The notes under the pieces are model-generated. The model did not search any database and was not told where the DNA came from. It saw only the letters and a list, made by a program, of their open reading frames with translations. DNA of 64,000 nt, taken from assembly GCA_900317885.1 (NCBI GenBank), contig ONIM01000001.1:51813-115812 (forward strand). Reading direction: 5' to 3'. Shown in pieces: positions 1 through 8,320 of this stretch. This stretch comes from an uncultured Bacteroidales bacterium. Its GTDB lineage: Bacteria > Bacteroidota > Bacteroidia > Bacteroidales > Paludibacteraceae. The position numbers were made by a program, and so were the translations under genes. Positions within the stretch are counted from its first letter, which is position 1. Each line of letters starts with the position of its first letter.

Positions 1-197
1 TCTCGACCTTCGCGATTGCCGAGCTGCTGACGCATAATAATATCAAGTTGTTCGGTAGCCTCATTCAGGATTATATCACTACGACCGACCTGCTGAACTA
101 CGGTGCGGTACTGTCGCTCGTGCTGCTGATCATCATCGCCCTGACGTCGTTCTTCGGCGACAATAACGATGACGGAGAGAAAGGAGGGATGATATGA
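1..197 (+). CDS. potB: PotB-like polyamine ABC transporter permease, 3' end only
   Basis: The window opens inside this gene; the readable frame starts at base 3 and stops at TGA 195-197. The 64 visible residues hold a helix-loop region and one strongly hydrophobic last helix (SLVLLIIIALTSFF), followed by a short charged tail (GDNNDDGEKGG). This fits the C-terminus of a PotB/PotH-type inner-membrane permease. The assignment rests mainly on context: a PotC-like permease and a PotD-like binding protein follow directly. The stop overlaps the next start in ATGA, which indicates translational coupling. The ATPase (PotA) would be expected upstream, outside the window. Confidence 0.75.
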   Translation, partial: STFAIAELLTHNNIKLFGSLIQDYITTTDLLNYGAVLSLVLLIIIALTSFFGDNNDDGEKGGMI

Positions 198-1582
198 TGG
201 AAAGTCAAAAGTCGAAAGTCGAAAGTCGAAAGACATCGGTATTTCGGTATATCGGTATATCGATTGCGATGCTATGTAGCGTGATCGCCTTTGCGCAATC
301 GAACCTGACGTACGAGCTGAAAGTCGGCGCAACAGGAGATGTACAAGTGCTGAAAGCTTTCCCGGAGAGTTATGCCGGGGAGAAGGTAAATATCAGGGTG
401 GAGACCGCTTCGCTCAAAGTAGAAAGTCAAAAGACCGCTGCGCTCAAAGACTTGGATTTCGTCTTTGTGAACGAGGGTCCGGTAGAAGGGTTCGACAGCA
501 TCTATAGTTATACGGACGAAGCGGACGTACGATGGGTCGTTTGGAAGAACGGCAAGGAGATCAAGAACCGCGCGCAGCGGGTATTGGTTGGCAACGCGTA
601 TAACACCTTCGAGGCGTACCTGCATGAGCAGTTGGACAAGAAAAAGAACCGCGGATGGATCTGGTGGGTCTTTGCGGGGCTGCTGCTGGTAGGCACCGCC
701 ATTTATGGCGGCTACATCTTCTATAGCCGCCGCAAAGAGCGCTACTTGACTCCCGTGGAGCAAGAGACGCTTCGCCGCCAGCGGATGGGTCTGCGGCGTC
801 ATTACGGTTCGCAGCTCTATCTATGGCTGCTGCTGATGGTGCTGTACGCGCCGATTGCGCTGATCGCTGTATTCTCATTCACGAAGAGCAAGGTCTTGGG
901 TAACTGGACGGGCTTCTCGATGGAGCTGTACGCGAACCTCTTTACAGGCCAGGCCGACGCGGGTCTGAACAGCGCCATCTGGTACACCGTAGTGATTGCA
1001 CTTGTGGCGGCTACGTGTGCTACAATACTCGGTACGCTCGCGGCAATCGGTATCTATAACATGCGCGCCAGAAGCCGCAAGGTGGTGAGTCTGCTGAACT
1101 CCGTGCCGATGATCAACCCGGATATCATTACCGGTATTTCGCTCTTCCTGCTGTTTGTCGCATTGGGCATGAGTCAGGGCTTAGGAACCGTGTGCATCGC
1201 CCATGTAGTGTTCTGTACGCCGTACGTGGTACTGAGCGTGCTGCCGCGGTTGAGCCGCATGAACCCCAACACCTACGAGGCAGCTTTGGACTTAGGCGCT
1301 ACGCCGGGACAAGCGCTGCGAATGGTCATGTTGCCGGAGTTATGGCCTGGCATGTTGAGCGGATTCATCCTGGCGCTGACGCTCTCCGTCGATGACTTCG
1401 GCGTGACGTTCTTCACCAAAGGTTCAGGCGGCTTGGAGACGCTCAGTACGTTCATCTACTCCGACGCCCGCAAAGGCGGTCTGACGCCGGAGTTGCGACC
1501 GCTTTTCACCATCATCCTGTTAGTAATGCTAACCGTTTTAATTTATATCAATATACGTAATTCTAAACAAGAAGAGAAATGA
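194..1582 (+). CDS. potC: PotC-like permease with an extra N-terminal exported domain
   Basis: Inner-membrane permease of a spermidine/putrescine-type ABC importer. Residues from about 198 to 462 have normal PotC size, with about six hydrophobic helices and the EAA loop near residues 361-395 (EAALDLGATPGQALRMVMLP), the contact for the ATPase. In front are about 197 extra residues: a signal-peptide-like segment (FRYIGISIAMLCSVIAFAQ), about 115 polar residues, and a transmembrane helix near 155-177 followed by a basic stretch. The start at 194 has a strong Shine-Dalgarno sequence (AAAGGAGGG, 180-188) and overlaps the previous stop, so the extension appears to be translated. An internal ATG at 785 would give an ordinary PotC. 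The extension contains two short DNA repeat families read in frame (see findings). Confidence 0.85.
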   Translation: MMESQKSKVESRKTSVFRYIGISIAMLCSVIAFAQSNLTYELKVGATGDVQVLKAFPESYAGEKVNIRVETASLKVESQKTAALKDLDFVFVNEGPVEGFDSIYSYTDEADVRWVVWKNGKEIKNRAQRVLVGNAYNTFEAYLHEQLDKKKNRGWIWWVFAGLLLVGTAIYGGYIFYSRRKERYLTPVEQETLRRQRMGLRRHYGSQLYLWLLLMVLYAPIALIAVFSFTKSKVLGNWTGFSMELYANLFTGQADAGLNSAIWYTVVIALVAATCATILGTLAAIGIYNMRARSRKVVSLLNSVPMINPDIITGISLFLLFVALGMSQGLGTVCIAHVVFCTPYVVLSVLPRLSRMNPNTYEAALDLGATPGQALRMVMLPELWPGMLSGFILALTLSVDDFGVTFFTKGSGGLETLSTFIYSDARKGGLTPELRPLFTIILLVMLTVLIYINIRNSKQEEK

Positions 1583-2829
1583 AAAAATCATTCTTTGGTA
1601 CTTTGTACCTTGTGGCTTTGTCCCTTATCATGGTTTCCTGCGGCGGTTCGGACCGCGCACATCAACTCAAAGTGCTGAACTGGGCGGACTACATCGACGA
1701 GAACGTCAAGACGAACTTCGAGACCTGGTACTACGAGCAGACAGGTGAGAAAGTGGAGCTGGTTTATGAGACCTTCGACATCAACGAGACCGCGCTGACG
1801 AAGATCGAAGTCGGTCACGAGGACTACGATGTGTTCTGCCCGTCAGAGTATATCATCGAGCGAATGTTGAAGAAAGGTCTGGTACAGCCGATCCGGAAAG
1901 AGCTGATCGCTGACAGCATCTGGTATTTCGACAATATCTCCCCGTTCGTGACGGAGAAATTCCAGCAGATGGCTCCGAGTGCGGACATCAAAGTGAGCGA
2001 CTACACGGCCGGTTACATGTGGGGCACAACGGGCTTCATCTACAACCCGCAGTTTGTGAACCGCGAGGACCTGAAGAGCTGGGCAGCGGTACTGGATCCG
2101 AAATTCGAGAACAAGATCCTCATGAAGGACGCTTTCCGCGACGTATATTCGGTATTGGTACTGTACGCTTTTGCAGATCAGATCGAGGCAGGCGAAGTGA
2201 CGCGTGACGAACTCGTTCGCGACATCACCCCGGAGCGCGTAGCTGCGGTCAAAGACATTCTGCTGAAGGCGAAGAAACAGATCTGCGGATGGGAGGTTGA
2301 CTTCGGTAAGGAGGAGATGACCAAAGGCAAAGCGTGGATGAACCTCAGCTGGTCCGGCGATGCGCAGTTCGCTATCGAAGAGGCAGCCGAGATGGGCGTC
2401 ATGCTCGATTATATCGTACCGCAAGAGGGGTCGAACGTGTGGTTCGACGGATGGGTAATCCCGAAATACGCAAAGAACGTGAAAGCCGCTACGTACTTCA
2501 TCGACTATATGTGCCGTGCAGACAATGCGTTGGCAAACATGGACGAGATCGGCTATGTATCCTGCGCCGGAGGTCCGTTGGCTGCCGCAGAGGTGCTGGA
2601 GGAGCAGAACGACGAAGAGGAGTGGCCCGAGACGGTGGACGCTTCTTATTTCTTCGGCAATGATCCGATTGAGGTGGACGGCGAGATGTTAGACCCCCAC
2701 GCGTTGCACCTCAACCCCGTTTATTATGCAGACAAGAGTATCATCGACCGCTGCGCACTGATGCACGATGCCGGTGACGCACAGGAGATGCTGCTCGAGA
2801 TGTGGAACGAAATCAAATTAGCACGCTAA
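1579..2829 (+). CDS. potD: PotD-like polyamine-binding lipoprotein
   Basis: Extracytoplasmic substrate-binding protein of the same ABC transporter, 416 aa, normal for PotD/PotF. It begins with a lipoprotein signal (LSLIMVSC, lipid-attachment Cys21) and then the typical family opening KVLNWADYIDENV. Later segments such as YDVFCPSEYIIERML, WMNLSWSGDAQFAIEE and NVWFDGWVIPKYAKN match the spermidine/putrescine-binding fold. The start overlaps the permease stop (ATGA, 1579-1582), so the permeases and binding protein form one operon. The exact ligand cannot be read from the sequence. Confidence 0.9.
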   Translation: MKKSFFGTLYLVALSLIMVSCGGSDRAHQLKVLNWADYIDENVKTNFETWYYEQTGEKVELVYETFDINETALTKIEVGHEDYDVFCPSEYIIERMLKKGLVQPIRKELIADSIWYFDNISPFVTEKFQQMAPSADIKVSDYTAGYMWGTTGFIYNPQFVNREDLKSWAAVLDPKFENKILMKDAFRDVYSVLVLYAFADQIEAGEVTRDELVRDITPERVAAVKDILLKAKKQICGWEVDFGKEEMTKGKAWMNLSWSGDAQFAIEEAAEMGVMLDYIVPQEGSNVWFDGWVIPKYAKNVKAATYFIDYMCRADNALANMDEIGYVSCAGGPLAAAEVLEEQNDEEEWPETVDASYFFGNDPIEVDGEMLDPHALHLNPVYYADKSIIDRCALMHDAGDAQEMLLEMWNEIKLAR

Positions 2830-5819
2830 TGGACCGCTGCGCTCAAAGAAGAAAGACCGCTGCGCTCAAAGAGCAAAGACTTGCTTCTATCGGCAGAACC
2901 ATTTGTGTCTTTATTCTTTATTCCTTATTCCTTACTCCGCTCTCTGCCCAGACGACGGAGATGGAGACGCAATACAATGCCTTATCCGCACGCTTCGACG
3001 GACGCGATAAGTTATTGCAACGCGACCTGAAGGCATACCTGCAGGCTTATCCGTACACCACGTTTCTGGATGAGATCCATTTCATGCAGGGCGTGCTGCA
3101 GGTAGAGAAAGGACACTACAAACAGGCGCTGAAGATCCTGGAGCCTATCGACATCCACGCCCTGACGCGGCCGCACCAACAGGACTACTCCTTCTATCGC
3201 GGGTACGCGTACCTGATGATGCAGGAGTACCAGCGGGCGTCGATATACTTCAGTCAGCTCTCCAAAGGCGAGAGCCGCTACAAGACCCGCGGTACGTATT
3301 ACTACGCGTACTGCATGTACAAGCAGGAGAAATACGACAAAGCGCTGCCGGCGTTGAAGGCGATTGAGAACGAACCGACGTACGCCAAGACCGTGCCGTA
3401 CTACATCGTCCAGATCGAATATACGCAGGGCAACTACGAGGAAGTAGAGAGCCGTGCAGAGACCCTGCTGCGCGAGCACCCCGAGAGCCTCAACAACGGC
3501 GAGCTCCACCGCCTCTTAGGCGAGATAGCGTACCATAAAGGCGAGAACGAGGCGGCAACAGAGCACCTGAAGCAGTACGCGCGGATGGCGGCAGAACAAG
3601 AGGAAGAGCCTGTGCGAAACGATCTGTACATGCTCGGTATGGCGCAGTATAAGTTAGGCCGCTACGACGAGGCGGTACAAGCGCTCAAGAAGGTGAAGCA
3701 GGAGAGAGACACCCTCTCCGAGGCAACCTGTCTGACGATGGGTAACGCCTATGTCCAACTCAACCAGCCTGAGCAGGCGAAGTTGTCCTACCAGGCCGCA
3801 GCGAACTATGGTCTGACACCGGCTATCAAGGAGGAGGCGTCGTATAACTATACCCTCTGTACCTATCAGTCCTCGTCGGCTCTGGGAGAGTCCGTACGGG
3901 CGTTTAACGACTTCCTGCACCAGTTCCCGGATTCCAAATACGAGAACCGCATCTATCAGCTGCTCTCCGACGCGCTGATGCAGAGCAAGAACTACGCCGC
4001 GGCTATCTCAACGCTGGATTCGATACCGAACCCCACGCCGAAGATGAAGGAGACCAAGCAGTACCTGCGGTACCAGTTAGGTGCCGATAACTTCATGCAA
4101 GGTAAGATGCAGCAGTCGGTAGAATGGATGAGCGAAGTGCTGGCGCACCGTGCGGAGTCGGATAAGTACACCTCCGAAGCCTACTACGTTCGCGCGGAAG
4201 CGAACTATCGCTTACGCCACTACGAAGAGTGTACCAAGGATCTGGATGCCTTCTTCGCGCGCCCCGATGCAAAGCGCTCGCAGAACTACTCCATCGCCCG
4301 GTATCTGCAGGGTTACACCTATTTCTCCATGGCCAAATATGACAGGGCACGAGAGGCCTTCTCTATCTATCTGGATGCTGCCTTGGCTACCGAACCGACC
4401 TACGCCGACGCGCTCAACCGAATCGGCGACTGCTATTTCAATGCCCGTCAGTTCCCGCAGGCCATCACCTATTATACGCAGGTGGCTAACCTTCAGGCGG
4501 CGGGTACCGATTATGCCCTCTTCCAGAGAGGTTACGCGCTTGGTTTGCAGCATAAGTACGACGAGAAGATCAGCGTGCTGCGCGACTTGGTAAAACGCTT
4601 TCCCAAGTCCGACTACGCCGATGACGGCATCTATGAGATCGCCCGTGCGCAGTTGCAGCAGGACGACGAGCGCGGGGCAATCGTGACCTACGAGCAGTTG
4701 CTCTCTTCGTACCCGCATTCGTCGGTAGCGCGCAAGGCTTCGCTGGAGCGCGCGATGCTCTACCGCAACCTCTCTCAGAACGACCAGGCTATCGCGGCGT
4801 ATCGCAAGACGATAGAGACCTACCCTGCTACCGAAGAGGCTTACACAGCGCTCGATGCGCTGCAAGCTCTGTATGTCGAGACCGGAAACGTGAACGAGTA
4901 CCTCGCTTACACCAAGAATCTGGCGAAGGTCAATATGACCGTCACGACGAAGGAGGACTCGCTCCTCTACGCCGCAGCAGAGATGCAATACATGCAGGCA
5001 GCATACCAGAAAGCAACCGTCTCGCTCTCCAACTACCTCACCCAATACTGCGCCGGCGGACGTTACTGCACGGCTGCGAGGTATTACCTGGCGGACTCCT
5101 ACTACCGCTTAGGCAAGAGTTCGGAGGCGTTGGCGCAATATGTGGTATTAGCGGAGATGAACGCTAACCCCTATCAGGAAGAGGCTGCTACCCGCGTAGC
5201 GGAGATTTGTTACGACAAGGGCGATTACGCTTGTGCGCTGGAAGGCTTCTATAGGATGCACGCCTTGGCCTCGACCCGCGAGAACACGACAATCGCGCGG
5301 TTAGGTATTCTGCGATGCTCCCAGGCGCTCGGTCGTCACCAGGCGGCTATCGACATCGCAGACCAGATTCTGAGTGACCCGCCGCTGACGGAGGAGACCA
5401 AAGCCGAAGCGCTATACGGCAGAGCGAAAGCACGCGTGGCACTCGGTCAATGGGGCAAAGCGCAGCCGGATCTCACGGCGCTCGCAGCCGAAGTGCGTAC
5501 CGCGCAAGGAGCCGAAGCAAAATTCCTGCTGGCGGAGAGTTATTACGAGCAAAAAGACCTGGATGCCGCCGAAGCGCAAGTGATGGAGTTCACCCAGATG
5601 AACACCCAGCAGCAGTATTGGCTGGCACGGGCATTAGTACTGCTGAGCGACATCAACAAAGACCGCGGTGAGTTATTCCAGGCGCGGCAGTACCTGCTTG
5701 TGCTGCAGCAGAACTACACCGTACGGACGGATGACATCCACACGATGATTGACCAACGGCTGGCAGAACTCGATAAGTTAGACCAACCCGTAGAAAAGGA
5801 GGAAGAAAATGAAGAATAG
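2829..5819 (+). CDS. Large TPR protein, exported
   Basis: About 996 aa made almost entirely of tetratricopeptide-type helical repeats (for example YKQALKILEPI, YDEAVQALKKV, YDRAREAFSIYLDAAL, FPQAITYYTQVANL) after an N-terminal signal segment (ICVFILYSLFLTPLSAQ). The start at 2829 is preferred because TAATG couples it to the potD stop; an in-frame ATG at 2802 is also open. The first residues come from two copies of a short DNA repeat that is also present in the permease extension. TPR arrays of this size normally scaffold protein complexes. The overlap with the downstream barrel gene suggests the pair works together at the envelope. The charged tail ends KEEENEE. The specific role is not known. 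Confidence 0.85.
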   Translation: MDRCAQRRKTAALKEQRLASIGRTICVFILYSLFLTPLSAQTTEMETQYNALSARFDGRDKLLQRDLKAYLQAYPYTTFLDEIHFMQGVLQVEKGHYKQALKILEPIDIHALTRPHQQDYSFYRGYAYLMMQEYQRASIYFSQLSKGESRYKTRGTYYYAYCMYKQEKYDKALPALKAIENEPTYAKTVPYYIVQIEYTQGNYEEVESRAETLLREHPESLNNGELHRLLGEIAYHKGENEAATEHLKQYARMAAEQEEEPVRNDLYMLGMAQYKLGRYDEAVQALKKVKQERDTLSEATCLTMGNAYVQLNQPEQAKLSYQAAANYGLTPAIKEEASYNYTLCTYQSSSALGESVRAFNDFLHQFPDSKYENRIYQLLSDALMQSKNYAAAISTLDSIPNPTPKMKETKQYLRYQLGADNFMQGKMQQSVEWMSEVLAHRAESDKYTSEAYYVRAEANYRLRHYEECTKDLDAFFARPDAKRSQNYSIARYLQGYTYFSMAKYDRAREAFSIYLDAALATEPTYADALNRIGDCYFNARQFPQAITYYTQVANLQAAGTDYALFQRGYALGLQHKYDEKISVLRDLVKRFPKSDYADDGIYEIARAQLQQDDERGAIVTYEQLLSSYPHSSVARKASLERAMLYRNLSQNDQAIAAYRKTIETYPATEEAYTALDALQALYVETGNVNEYLAYTKNLAKVNMTVTTKEDSLLYAAAEMQYMQAAYQKATVSLSNYLTQYCAGGRYCTAARYYLADSYYRLGKSSEALAQYVVLAEMNANPYQEEAATRVAEICYDKGDYACALEGFYRMHALASTRENTTIARLGILRCSQALGRHQAAIDIADQILSDPPLTEETKAEALYGRAKARVALGQWGKAQPDLTALAAEVRTAQGAEAKFLLAESYYEQKDLDAAEAQVMEFTQMNTQQQYWLARALVLLSDINKDRGELFQARQYLLVLQQNYTVRTDDIHTMIDQRLAELDKLDQPVEKEEENEE

Positions 5820-7650
5820 ATTCGATATAGCGGTATATCGGTATATCGGTATATCGATAATAACGCTCTTTAGTATCGGCGTTTCCGCGCAGCAGGACTC
5901 CGCTCTGAACCGGTCGGTAACCGTGGAGCGCGATTTTCAGCCGGTGATTCAGGCGGCAGGCAAAGTATCTACCAAGCCTGCAGTCGTGGAGACCACTATT
6001 GAACCGGCACCCGTAGAGTACTCGGAGTTCAGCGCGGATGTACAGCCTTCGGCTACCTTCCATCCGCTGCTCTCGCAACCGACGCGGTTTGAAGCCGCTA
6101 AGCCTTACAACGGCTATATCCGCGGCGCGCTCGGCCATCCGAATACGCTCTTTGACTTCGGCTACCATCTGGATGACGGTAAGAAATCCATCCTCGATGT
6201 GTACGCCCATCATAAGGCGGAATGGGGCCTCGCAACGCTCAGTAAGACCAAGGTAGGGCTGAATTTCACCCATACCTTCTCTACCTGCGACCTCTACTTC
6301 GGCGTTAACGGCGGAAATATTTATTACCATAAGTACAGCCATTTCTACGACTACGCTACCTTCGCTACCACGAACCATGATTTCGGGATGTGGGAGAAGA
6401 ACAAGGTAGCGTACGCTAACCGTCAGCCCCTGACCGACCGCGATAAGACTGCGCTCTGGACGGCGGAGGTGTTTGTGGGTGTGAAGTCGAATCCCAAGCA
6501 GGATGTCCAGTACCGCGTGCAGACCGGGTATGCGATCTTTGCCAAACCCGGCGCAGTAGCAGAGCACCAATTGCGGACGCACGGCTCGTTTGATTGGCAC
6601 GCCGAGGAGCACCATGTAGGTACTAACATTAACATGCAGAATAACTTCCTGCAGCTGAGCGGCAATCTCGCAGCCATTCCCGATTCGCTCTATCGCAGCC
6701 GCCATAGTTTCCGCATCGAGCCCTACTATCAATATGAAGGAAAGCGCGTGCGCGTGCACGTAGGCGTGAACCTGGATGTCAACCTCGGTCACGGTCAGAT
6801 GCTCTCCGGCGCAGAGAACGTCTCGTTCGCTCCCTCGCCGCATATCAACCTCGAGGCGCAGATTGCCAAACAATGGCTCACTATCTACGCCGACGTCGAG
6901 GGGCACCATGGCTTGGGTAGTTTGCAGGAGTATATGGAGGAGAACCGCTACCGCATCATTCATGCGGGTATCATCGAGCCGCATTGCGCGGAATATACGC
7001 CGGTGGACGCAGAGTTAGGATTCCACATCCGTCCGTACCGCGACCTGCTCATTGAGATCCACGGAGGTTACGCCTATATGATGCACCAGGATGTATGGAT
7101 TGCTTCAACTACGGACTCCGTCCTCTTCGCGCCCCTCAACCTCAAGCTGATGCAGGGTGATTTCACGTACTTCCATGCCGATTATCAGCGCGGAAAAGTA
7201 GGTGGTCAGATCAACTACCATCTTCAGGACGTACTACGCATCAACCTCTCCGGCGACTACTACTTCTGGTCGGGCGACACGACGGTTTATGACCGCCCGA
7301 ATTGGGAGGTGGGTCTGCGTATCGACGGACGGATCGACAAGCACTGGTCGGTTTATTCGGATAACTATTTTGCCGGAAACCGCCTCGCGCTCTCGTACGA
7401 CGGTACGACCTACACGGAGCACCACCTGCGTCCGACGGTTGAGTTGAACGCCGGTGTGGAATATAACATGTGGGTAGGAAAAGCAGCGCGTAAGGCGAAA
7501 GGCGACGGCATGACGCTCCGTCCGGAGCCGAAACCGAACCTGACGCTCTTCCTCCAGCTCAATAACTGGCTCCACCGGAAGAACGATATCTACTACGGCT
7601 ACCGCTCGCAGGGCATTAACTTCCTGCTCGGAGCTACCTTCCGGTTCTAA
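5809..7650 (+). CDS. Outer-membrane beta-barrel protein
   Basis: 613 aa with a signal segment (YRYIGISIITLFSIGVSAQ), a short conserved N-terminal stretch (NRSVTVERDFQPVI) and alternating amphipathic strands rich in Tyr/Trp/His, ending in the terminal strand motif GINFLLGATFRF. The final Phe is typical of outer-membrane barrels. The start overlaps the TPR gene by 11 bases and is preceded by AAGGAGGAAG. The pairing of a large TPR gene with a TonB-receptor-like barrel gene is, from general knowledge, recurrent in Bacteroidota. No plug domain or TonB box is evident, so it is not called a TonB-dependent receptor. The signal-peptide codons contain the repeat also seen at 237-262. Confidence 0.8.
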   Translation: MKNRFDIAVYRYIGISIITLFSIGVSAQQDSALNRSVTVERDFQPVIQAAGKVSTKPAVVETTIEPAPVEYSEFSADVQPSATFHPLLSQPTRFEAAKPYNGYIRGALGHPNTLFDFGYHLDDGKKSILDVYAHHKAEWGLATLSKTKVGLNFTHTFSTCDLYFGVNGGNIYYHKYSHFYDYATFATTNHDFGMWEKNKVAYANRQPLTDRDKTALWTAEVFVGVKSNPKQDVQYRVQTGYAIFAKPGAVAEHQLRTHGSFDWHAEEHHVGTNINMQNNFLQLSGNLAAIPDSLYRSRHSFRIEPYYQYEGKRVRVHVGVNLDVNLGHGQMLSGAENVSFAPSPHINLEAQIAKQWLTIYADVEGHHGLGSLQEYMEENRYRIIHAGIIEPHCAEYTPVDAELGFHIRPYRDLLIEIHGGYAYMMHQDVWIASTTDSVLFAPLNLKLMQGDFTYFHADYQRGKVGGQINYHLQDVLRINLSGDYYFWSGDTTVYDRPNWEVGLRIDGRIDKHWSVYSDNYFAGNRLALSYDGTTYTEHHLRPTVELNAGVEYNMWVGKAARKAKGDGMTLRPEPKPNLTLFLQLNNWLHRKNDIYYGYRSQGINFLLGATFRF

Positions 7651-7652
7651 CG

Positions 7653-7686
7653 AAAAAAAGACTCGCTCACGCAGCGAGTCTTTTTC
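7653..7686. terminator. Bidirectional rho-independent terminator
   Basis: The arms GACTCGCT (7660-7667) and AGCGAGTC (7673-7680) enclose a 5-base loop, with an A run on the left and a T run on the right, so it can terminate from both sides. It serves the plus-strand barrel gene and the convergent minus-strand small gene. The last codons of the minus gene lie inside the hairpin. Confidence 0.9.
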
Positions 7687-8320
7687 TTCTATATACGATA
7701 TATCCGATTGCGAAGAGGAGCAGCGGAATCGCTGTACTGCCCACTGGCGTCTCTACCAATTGGTGGTTCTCCTGTCCTTCTTCCAGGTCAGTGATGGTAG
7801 GCGGTCCCGGTGCGCGTCTCGGCGAAGCCATCCGCGCCATCTGCGGCGCTTCCTGTGCTTCCGGTTGGGCTATCTGACGCGTCGAGGCAACGGCTAAGAA
7901 ACTCGTCATCGGCATCGTTACCCCACCGCCTTGCGTATAACTGATCCCCCGCGAAGAACCCGATCCGGAGGAGGTGGCAAGACCGATAGTCCCGCTTCCT
8001 CCGCCGCCTACCGAGTGCACCTCGGCGCTACTATGCAGATAAAGCCCTCTGCCTGCCGGCATCGACGAAGCAGAGGAACTCGCATGATACGAATAAGTAT
8101 AGCCGTAACCCGCATGGCGGAACGGGGAATAAGAAACAGCCGTGTGGTAGGACGTAATCGGTGATACAGGGCTCGCCGTCGGCGCAGGAGAACTTACTAC
8201 AATACCCGGATTGATATACACCTCCGGCTTATTGAAGAGCAGATAGACCGCTGCCATCAGCGATACGCCGCATATCAGAACGATCGCTGCCCAAACCAAC
8301 TGAATGCGGAATCGTTTCAT
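7667..8320 (-). CDS. Small CTERM-like partner protein of giant 1
   Basis: 217 aa. An N-terminal hydrophobic helix (LVWAAIVLICGVSLMAAVYLLF) is followed by a low-complexity Ser/Gly/Pro region and a C-terminus with three parts: TPVGS, the helix AIPLLLFAIGYIVY and the basic tail RRKRLAA. The small proteins at 16698-17216 and 29906-30430 share the last feature (PLGDVVWPLM plus helix plus basic tail). Such three-part ends are characteristic of sorting signals cut by exosortase-type enzymes in other groups; that parallel is inference. The start ATG overlaps the giant's TGA in ATGA, so translation is coupled. The middle has no recognisable domain. Confidence 0.75.
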   Translation of the reverse strand: MKRFRIQLVWAAIVLICGVSLMAAVYLLFNKPEVYINPGIVVSSPAPTASPVSPITSYHTAVSYSPFRHAGYGYTYSYHASSSASSMPAGRGLYLHSSAEVHSVGGGGSGTIGLATSSGSGSSRGISYTQGGGVTMPMTSFLAVASTRQIAQPEAQEAPQMARMASPRRAPGPPTITDLEEGQENHQLVETPVGSTAIPLLLFAIGYIVYRRKRLAA

